A stretch of 7,006 nucleotides of DNA, from NCBI GenBank assembly GCA_030045215.1, contig JASIBJ010000623.1:1-7006 (forward strand), given 5' to 3'. The notes beneath the pieces are model-generated. The model saw only the letters and a program-made list of their open reading frames with translations. It was not told where the DNA came from and searched no databases. The stretch is from Streptosporangiaceae bacterium (GTDB taxonomy: Bacteria > Actinomycetota > Actinomycetes > Streptosporangiales > Streptosporangiaceae). Shown here one piece after another: positions 1 through 6,200 of the stretch. The translations under genes were made by a program, and so were the position numbers. The first letter of the stretch is position 1. Each line of letters opens with the position of its first letter.

Positions 1-1
1 T

Positions 2-160
2 CGGCTGGCAGTCGGCGGAGTCGCGATCAACTTCGCCGCGCTATGGCGCGACTGTGCGCCTGCCGCCGCCCCCGGCGCGGCGCCGCAGCGCCGGAAGACC
101 GAGGTCGCGATCGACGGCGGCAACTATGGCCGGCCCTGCCCCCAGCACGGCGCGGCCGCG
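2..160 (+). other. C-terminal end of acyltransferase plus post-AT segment
   Basis: Visible residues 1-52 of gene 1. The VGGVAINFAALW stretch and the following R-K-x-E-V-A-I-D-G-G-N-Y-G-R-P segment resemble the piece that joins AT to the ACP region in PfaA/HglE-type proteins. The catalytic Ser and His of this AT are outside the window, so its activity cannot be judged. Confidence 0.75.
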
Positions 161-3100
161 TCGCCGAACGGGACGGCTGCCGGGCAAGTCCGGGTCGCCC
201 CGGCGAGCCAGGATCCGCCCGCTGGCAACGGCGGTCCCGCGCCCGCGCATGAGCTGCCCAGGTCAGAACCGTTGTCGACGGCACCGGCGATCCCCGCGGC
301 GGCAGTGACGCCGGCCGCGCGGCCAACGTCGGACCAGGTGGTGGACTCGGTCGTCATCCCGTCCGTCCAGGCGGTCCCGGTCAACGGCGACCCGGCCTGG
401 CTGCGCGTGCTCGAGGAAGCGCAGGCCCAGGCCGCCGGGGCGCACGCCGAGTTCCAGCGCGCGATCACCGAGAGCCATCTGAGCTACCTGCGGATGGCCG
501 AGGCCACGTTGGGTGCGCTACTCGGGACCGCCGACGGCCGGGCACCGCAGGTTTGGCCCGAGCCGGCCCACGGACCAGCGCTGGCGCCAGTGACGTCTGC
601 GCCGGCCCTGCCGCAGGCCGACTCCGCTGGTGTCGCCAACGGCGCCGTCGAGTCGGCCATGGCCGACGCTAGCCCCGCGGCTCCGGCCGAGCACATGGAC
701 GCGGAGAGCCTCGGCCAGTTGCTGCTGCAGGTCGTCGCAGACCGCACCGGCTACCCGGTCGAGATGCTCAATGTCGACATGGAACTGGACACCGACCTCG
801 GCATCGATTCCATCAAGAAGGTCGAAATCCTCTCCGTGGTCAGGAAGCGCGTCGGTGATCTGGCCGGCGGCGACGTGGCCAGCCTCGCCACCCTGCGGAC
901 CCTGCGAGCGATCGCTGAGCGAGTGACCGCGCCGGCAGCGGTGTTAGCGACACCTGCCGCGCGGGCCACTGCAGACGCCGGACCCGGCCAGCCCGCCGGG
1001 CCGAGTCCGCCTGATCCGAGCCCGGTGCTGGGCCGCTGGGCAGTGCGGGCGATCGAAGCTCCGCCGAGCGGCCTGGCGATGCCCGGCCTCACCAACGGAA
1101 CGATTGCCGTCACCGACGACCGCACCGGGATCGCGCCGCTCCTCGTCGAGCGGCTCAAGCACTGCGGCATCCGGGCTGAGGTCGTCTTCGAGATTCCGCC
1201 CGATACATGCGGCGTGATCAGCCTGGACGGCCTGCGCCCGGTCACGTCCGTCGCCGCAGCGATGGACGTGCAGCGCAGTGCCTTCCGGGCTGCCCGGGCC
1301 ATCGCGCCGCGGATGCAGGCCGGGGAGGGTGTCTTCGTGACGGTCCAGGACACCGGCGGTGACTTCGGGCTGGCCGGCAGCGTCCCGGCGCAGGCCTGGC
1401 TTGGCGGGCTAGCCGCGCTTGCCCGCACGGCGGCGAAGGAATGGCCGCAGGCGTCGGTGAAGGCCATCGACTGCGCGGCCGCCGGGCGCGCGCCCGCGGT
1501 CGCGGCCAATGCGATCGTGACCGAGTTGCTGAACGGCGGCGGGTCCGTGACGGCAGGTCTTCTTGACGGAACGAGGCTGGTCCCGGCGCTGGTCGCGGCC
1601 CCTGCGGGCGGCGCTGGTCCACGGATCGGTCCTGAGTCCGTGATCGTGGCGACCGGCGGCGCCAGGGGTGTGACCGCGGCCGCGATGCGGTTGCTGGCCG
1701 CGCGGTGCCGGCCGCGGCTCGCGCTGCTCGGCCAGACACCGCTCGAGCCAGAGCCACAAGGCCTGGCCGCGGCCACCGATGAGCCGGGGCTGATCAGGCT
1801 GCTGGCCGGACGGCAGCCCGGCACGCCGGCCGAGATCCGGGCGGCCGCACGGCGGATCCTTTCCGTTCGCGAGATCCGTGGAACGCTGAGGGCAATCGAG
1901 CAAACCGGGTCGCCCGTGCGCTATTACGCCGTCAACGTCACGGACACGGCCGCGGTGGCCGACGTGCTCGCGGAGGTGCGGGCCGACTTGGGCCCGATCA
2001 GCGGGATCGTGCACGGGGCGGGCGTGCTGGCCGACGCCCTCTTGGCGGACAAGACCGACGAGCACTTTGACCACGTGTTCGAGACCAAGGTCAAAGGCCT
2101 GCACTCACTTCTCACCGCAACGGCCGGGGATCCGCTCGACGTGCTGTGCGCCTTCTCTTCGGTCGCGGCTCAGCTGGGGAACCAGGGTCAGAGTGACTAT
2201 GCGATGGCCAATGAGGTGCTCGGCCACGTGCTTTCCGCTGAGGCAGCTCACCGCCCTGGATGCCTGGTCCGGTCGATCGGGTGGGGACCGTGGCGCGGTG
2301 GCATGGTCAGCGGGGAGGTCAGCCAGCGCTTCCTCGCGAGGGGCGTCCCGCTGATCGACCTCGACGAAGGAGCCGAGGCGTTCCTGGCCGAGGTCGGCTG
2401 CGCGGCCGGCGACGTGCGCGTTCTCGTGTCCGCAGTCGACAGGACCGGGCCGCCGGCGCTGCAGGACGACATCAGCGGGCAGGTCACGGTGGCCGAGCCG
2501 GCCTACGCCTACCTCGCGGACCACCGGCTGGCCGAGGCGCCGGTCGTGCCGATGGCGACGGTCCTCGACTGGTTCGCGCGGATGGCGCTGGCCTGGCGTC
2601 CGCAGGCCAGTCCGGTCATCCTCAGGGACCTGCAGGTCCTGAGCAAGATCTCACTCCCAGCGCTCGCCGACGGCGGCCATGAGCTAAAGCTGCGCGGACG
2701 CCAGGCCGGGGGAGACGTGCTTGAGCTGGATCTGCGCGACGAGGCGGGCGTGCCGCACTACCGGGCGCGCGTCGACGGGACATCAGGCCAAGCTGGGCCG
2801 GGCCAGTGGGACACGCCCGAAGGCCTAGTGCCGCTCAGCGAGCCCTACGACGGCTACACGCTGTTCCACGGGCCCCGCTTTCAGGTCCTCAGGGGCGAGC
2901 CGTTGATCGGCCTTGCCGGCGCTGAGGCCAGCGTGGCGGGCGTCTCGGCGATGGGCTGGGGCGGCGCGGGCTGGCGGCTGGACCCGGCCGCGATCGACGG
3001 CGCGCTCCAGCTGGCGGTGCTATGGGCCCGCCAGGGCGGAACCGGCAGCACGCTCCCGATGGCGATCCGAGAGTGTCGCGTGCATCGGCTTGGCCCGGCC

Positions 3101-3268
3101 GGGGACGTGCTGCGATGCGTGGTCTGGCCACAGCGTGCCGACGACTCAGCCGCCGCATGCGATGTCGCCCTCATCGAGGGGGACGGGTCGGCGCGCGTCG
3201 AGCTATTCGGCGTGGAACTCGTCCGGCGCCCGGATCAGGGCCAGCGGCCCCCCGGACAGGTGGTGTAG
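2..3268 (+). CDS. PUFA/secondary-lipid-type iterative polyketide synthase, PfaA/HglE-like subunit (5' partial: AT end, ACP, KR, DH)
   Basis: This is the C-terminal 1088 residues of a cytosolic megasynthase subunit that carries the growing acyl chain on its ACP and reduces and dehydrates the beta-keto group. The frame is open from base 2 to the TAG at 3266-3268. Residues 4-15 (VGGVAINFAALW) and 39-45 (GGNYGRP) match the end of the AT and the post-AT segment of this family, so the gene begins upstream; the TTG at 272 and later in-frame starts are internal. Domain order by visible residue: AT end 1-50, Ala/Pro linker, helical segment about 130-175, ACP 233-308, KR structural half about 343-540, KR catalytic half about 544-800, hot-dog DH about 822-1075, and a short basic/Pro tail. 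There is no C-terminal phosphopantetheinyl transferase domain, which argues against an enediyne PKSE. The KS-CLF-AT gene follows after 2 bases. Family assignment is firm; the product is unknown. Confidence 0.93.
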   Translation, partial: RLAVGGVAINFAALWRDCAPAAAPGAAPQRRKTEVAIDGGNYGRPCPQHGAAASPNGTAAGQVRVAPASQDPPAGNGGPAPAHELPRSEPLSTAPAIPAAAVTPAARPTSDQVVDSVVIPSVQAVPVNGDPAWLRVLEEAQAQAAGAHAEFQRAITESHLSYLRMAEATLGALLGTADGRAPQVWPEPAHGPALAPVTSAPALPQADSAGVANGAVESAMADASPAAPAEHMDAESLGQLLLQVVADRTGYPVEMLNVDMELDTDLGIDSIKKVEILSVVRKRVGDLAGGDVASLATLRTLRAIAERVTAPAAVLATPAARATADAGPGQPAGPSPPDPSPVLGRWAVRAIEAPPSGLAMPGLTNGTIAVTDDRTGIAPLLVERLKHCGIRAEVVFEIPPDTCGVISLDGLRPVTSVAAAMDVQRSAFRAARAIAPRMQAGEGVFVTVQDTGGDFGLAGSVPAQAWLGGLAALARTAAKEWPQASVKAIDCAAAGRAPAVAANAIVTELLNGGGSVTAGLLDGTRLVPALVAAPAGGAGPRIGPESVIVATGGARGVTAAAMRLLAARCRPRLALLGQTPLEPEPQGLAAATDEPGLIRLLAGRQPGTPAEIRAAARRILSVREIRGTLRAIEQTGSPVRYYAVNVTDTAAVADVLAEVRADLGPISGIVHGAGVLADALLADKTDEHFDHVFETKVKGLHSLLTATAGDPLDVLCAFSSVAAQLGNQGQSDYAMANEVLGHVLSAEAAHRPGCLVRSIGWGPWRGGMVSGEVSQRFLARGVPLIDLDEGAEAFLAEVGCAAGDVRVLVSAVDRTGPPALQDDISGQVTVAEPAYAYLADHRLAEAPVVPMATVLDWFARMALAWRPQASPVILRDLQVLSKISLPALADGGHELKLRGRQAGGDVLELDLRDEAGVPHYRARVDGTSGQAGPGQWDTPEGLVPLSEPYDGYTLFHGPRFQVLRGEPLIGLAGAEASVAGVSAMGWGGAGWRLDPAAIDGALQLAVLWARQGGTGSTLPMAIRECRVHRLGPAGDVLRCVVWPQRADDSAAACDVALIEGDGSARVELFGVELVRRPDQGQRPPGQVV
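389..526 (+). other. Helical His/Gln/Glu-rich linker before the ACP
   Basis: Residues about 130-175 of gene 1 form a charged, Ala-rich, probably helical stretch (starting DPAWLRVLEEAQ and including HAEFQRAITESH). It lies between two disordered Ala/Pro/Gly-rich stretches. From memory, similar helices with an H-x-x-F/Y-Q pattern and a nearby S-H-x-x-x-L occur after AT in this family of secondary lipid synthases. A docking or dimerisation role is possible, but that is inference only. Confidence 0.5.
698..925 (+). other. Acyl carrier protein domain (single)
   Basis: Residues 233-308 of gene 1. The motif DTDLGIDSIKKVEIL is the classic 4'-phosphopantetheine attachment motif of PUFA-synthase ACPs. 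The modified Ser is residue 270, codon 809-811. The domain ends in the usual ATLRTLRAIAERV helix. Only one copy is present between the AT end and the KR. Activation would need a phosphopantetheinyl transferase encoded elsewhere. Confidence 0.93.
944..946 (+). promoter_or_regulatory. In-frame TTA leucine codon (possible bldA-type control point)
   Basis: Residue 315 of gene 1, in the linker just after the ACP, is Leu encoded by TTA. I find no other in-frame TTA in either gene. In Streptomyces and some relatives TTA is read by the rare bldA tRNA and often marks developmentally controlled secondary-metabolism genes. Whether this organism uses that control is unknown. Confidence 0.4.
1028..2400 (+). 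other. Ketoreductase domain (structural and catalytic halves)
   Basis: Residues about 343-800 of gene 1. The N-terminal half carries family hallmarks QDTGGDFGL (449-457) and RTAAKEWPQASVKAID (475 onward). The catalytic half has the nucleotide-binding TGGARG (551-556), Lys696 in TKVKGL, Ser720 in FSSVAA, Tyr733 in GQSDYAMAN and Asn737, so the SDR catalytic set is complete. The WGPWRGGMVS segment follows. It should reduce beta-ketoacyl-ACP to beta-hydroxyacyl-ACP. Gln578 sits in LLGQTPL where relatives usually have Arg. Confidence 0.9.
2465..3226 (+). other. C-terminal hot-dog dehydratase domain (PS-DH type)
   Basis: Residues about 822-1075 of gene 1. The first hot-dog carries His841 in DHRLAEAPVVP, corresponding to HxxxGxxxxP but with Glu845 at the Gly position. 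The second carries Asp999 and Gln1003 in AIDGALQ, the Dxxx(Q/H) motif, so both expected catalytic residues are present. The fold is also supported by YDGYTLFHGPRFQVL, which lies between the two motifs as in PKS dehydratases. It probably dehydrates the beta-hydroxyacyl chain made by the KR. Confidence 0.82.
3258..3263 (+). promoter_or_regulatory. Ribosome binding site for gene 2
   Basis: AGGTGG, one mismatch from AGGAGG, lies 7 bases before the GTG at 3271 and inside the last codons of gene 1. It supports GTG 3271 as the start. With only 2 bases between the stop and the next start, the two genes are probably translationally coupled and on one transcript. Confidence 0.65.
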
Positions 3269-3270
3269 AC

Positions 3271-6200
3271 GTGGAGCAGGAGCCGATCGCGATCGTCGGC
3301 CGCGGTTGTGTGGTGCCGGACGCCTTCGACCCGGAGATGTTCTGGACCAACATCCGGTCCGGCCGGTGCAGCCTCTCGGCGGGCGGCGGGTTCGTGCGCG
3401 ACTTCGACTCGCATTTCGATCCAGGTGGTTTCGCCGCGGCACCCGACGAGATCATGCGGCTCGACCCGATATATAGATGGGTCCTGCACGCAGGCCGGCA
3501 GGCGCTGGACGAGGCCGGCCGCGCACCGGGACGGAATCCCGGTTCCGGGCTGGTGCTCGGGAACCTGTGCTATCCGTCGGTGGGGCTCGTTCGGTACGCC
3601 GAGGAAGTCTGGCGGGAAGGCCGCGCGCCGGTTCGCCTTGACCCGCGCGATCGCTTCTCGGCGGGCCTGCCGGCACACTTCGCCGTGACCGCGCTGGGCC
3701 TCGGCGCCGGCGGCTTCGCCCTCGACGCGGCTTGCGCCTCGACCCTGTACGCGGTCAAGCTCGCCTGCGACCAGCTCCGCGACGGTGCCGTCGACTTCAT
3801 GCTGGCCGGAGCGGTCAGCTGCCCGGACCGGCTGCTCATGCATGACGCCTTTGCCGCGCTGGCGGCGGTCAGCCCGACCGGGCAGTGCCGTCCGTTCCAC
3901 CGCGGCGCCGACGGGATCACGCCCAGCGAGGGTGCCGTCGTCGTGGCCCTCATGCGGCTGCGGGATGCGATCAGCGCGGGCGTGCCGATTCTGGGGGCGA
4001 TCCGGGCGATCGGCTTGTCGAACGATGGCCGGACCGGGGGACTCCTCGTTCCCGCCGCGGAAGGCCAGGAGCGGGCGATGAGGCTGGCCTACGCAGCGGC
4101 GGGGATCGCGCCGGAGACTGTTTCTCTGGTCGAATGCCACGCGACCGGCACTCCGGTGGGCGATGGGGTCGAGGCCCGCAGCATGGCCGCGGTCTTCGCC
4201 GGCACGGCGGACCTGCCGGTCGGTTCGGTGAAGTCCAACGTCGGGCACCTGCTGGCCGCCGCCGGCGGCGCCGGCCTGCTGAAGGTTCTGGGCGCCATGC
4301 GCGACGGCGTGCGCCCCCCGTCGCTCGGCGCGAACGACCCGATCGAGGAGTTCTGGAACTCGCCGCTGCGGCTGCTGGCCAGCGAGGAGGACTGGCCGGG
4401 TCCGCACCGTCGCGCCGCGGTCAGTGCCTTCGGGTTTGGTGGCACCAACGCGCACCTGATCGTGGATTCCTGGCCGCCGCCTGACTCGGCCGGGGTTAAG
4501 GGGCTCCCCGTGTCCGGGTCCTCAGCCCGGCGCCGGCCGGATCCGGTCGCGATAACCGCGATCGGCGCCAGGGTCGCCGACGGCGCCGACGCCGAGGACT
4601 TCCGCCGGGCCGTGCTGCTCGGCGAGGCGCACGCGCGGCCGCGATCGGTGATCGACGTCGGGCTGGGCGGACTTCGCGTCCCCCCGCGCGACCTGGAGGA
4701 AGCGCACGCACAGCACGTCCTGCTGTTCGAGGCGGCCAGGGAGGCCACGCGGGGGCGCGAGCTGCCGCGGGAACGCACGACTGTCGTCGTCGGGATGGGC
4801 GTCGACCCCGAGGTTGCCCGGTATCCAGCGGCGCAGCGCGCGAGCACCGAGGCCGGAGCCGCGCCGCTGACCGGCGCCGCGGTGCTGGGCACGATGCCGA
4901 ATATCATCGCGAACCGCATCAACCTGCAGCTCAACCTGGCGGGCCCAGGGTACGTCGTTTGCGCGGAGGAAGGCTCGGGACTCGTCGCGCTCGAGTTGGC
5001 CGCTCGTGCGCTGCGCAACGACGAAGCGGACGCGGCGATCGTCGGTGCCGTCGACCTGAGCTTCGAGCCCGTGCACGAGGCGGCCGTCCGCGCGCTGGAC
5101 CGGGATCAGCTGTCGGGGGACGCGGCGATTGTCGTGATCCTCGAGCGGCTCTCCGATGCCCGCCAGGCCGGCCGTCAGGTGCTCGCCGTGCTTGACGACG
5201 AAGGCGGCGACACCGTGCCTGCCCTGCGCGTGGGTGACTTCGACGCTGAGGACGACATCGGCCCGGACGGCGCTCGTGCGGGCAGCGGGCCCCGGCTCAA
5301 CCCGGCCGAGTTGTTCGGGAAGGCGCACGCTGCCCATGGCATGGTCGCGCTAGCGACCGCGGTGACGGCCGTCCGGCACCGGGCGATCCCCGTACCCGGC
5401 GAGCTGGCCGTTCCGGTATCCGGCCAGATCGGCGTCGAGGTCGCGGTAGAGCCACTCGGCGCGCCCCGGATGAGCGTGCGGCTACGCGCCGAGGACCCGG
5501 CGCAGCCGTGGGCCGTCGGGCCGGCTCCGAGCTTGCGCGTGTACTCGGGACCGGACCGGGCCAGCGTGCTCGAGGCGCTCACGGCCGGAAGAGAGTCCGA
5601 CGCTGGCCCGGCCCGGCTGGCGATCATCGGCAACCGCGGCGAGGACCGGCTCGAGCCTGCCTGCTCGGACGCCGTCCGGCGCTGGCTGGCCGGGAACGGT
5701 CCCCGGCCTGACGGGGTGGCGTACCGTAATGCGCCAGTCGGCGGCGAGACCGCGTTCGTGTTCACCAACGGGTCGGCTGCGTATCCGGGCATGGGGGCAG
5801 AGCTGGCGCTGGCCTTCCCGGCGCTCGCCGACGCGGTCGAGGACACCCAGGCCACCCTGCGGCCGCGCCCCGGACTGCTGCGCCCCGATCAGGCGCGGGC
5901 CGGCGCGGTACCGTCCGGCGCGGGCCGGCTCAGCGTGATCAACCAGATCCTCGGCGCTTCGCTGCTCGGCGGCCTGCATGTACGGGTCTCACGGGATCTG
6001 CTCGGCATCCGGCCCGACGCTGCGATCGGGTACTCGTCCGGGGAGACAGCGGCGCTCGCGGCCCTCGGCGCGTGGACCGCCCCGGTTGCCGCCTACCGCG
6101 ACTTCCGGGCCAGCGAGCTGTTCTCGGCGGAGTTGGCCGGAGAGTTCCGCGCCGTTCGGCGGGTCTGGCAGCGCCTGGGCATAACAGCCACGCGCTGGGC

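Noticed and set aside
751..1824. Long minus-strand reading frame (357 codons) opposite the ACP and KR
   Set aside because: The opposite strand has clear ACP and KR motifs. The antisense product is low-complexity Ala/Arg/Ser/Pro with no domain, so it is a GC shadow.
2..3268. Enediyne PKSE identity for gene 1
   Set aside because: The AT-ACP-KR-DH order and single ACP fit superficially. However, there is no C-terminal PPTase domain, the ACP and KR motifs are PUFA-type, and the next gene is KS-CLF-AT rather than an enediyne cassette gene.
3250..3270. Terminator or promoter between the two genes
   Set aside because: Only 2 bases separate stop and start, and I see no hairpin followed by a T-run and no convincing -10/-35 pair.
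3235..4455. Long minus-strand reading frame (406 codons) opposite the gene 1/gene 2 junction and the KS
   Set aside because: It runs opposite a KS domain with complete catalytic motifs. Its product is Arg/Gly/Ala-rich with no recognisable domain, as expected for the antisense of very GC-rich coding sequence.
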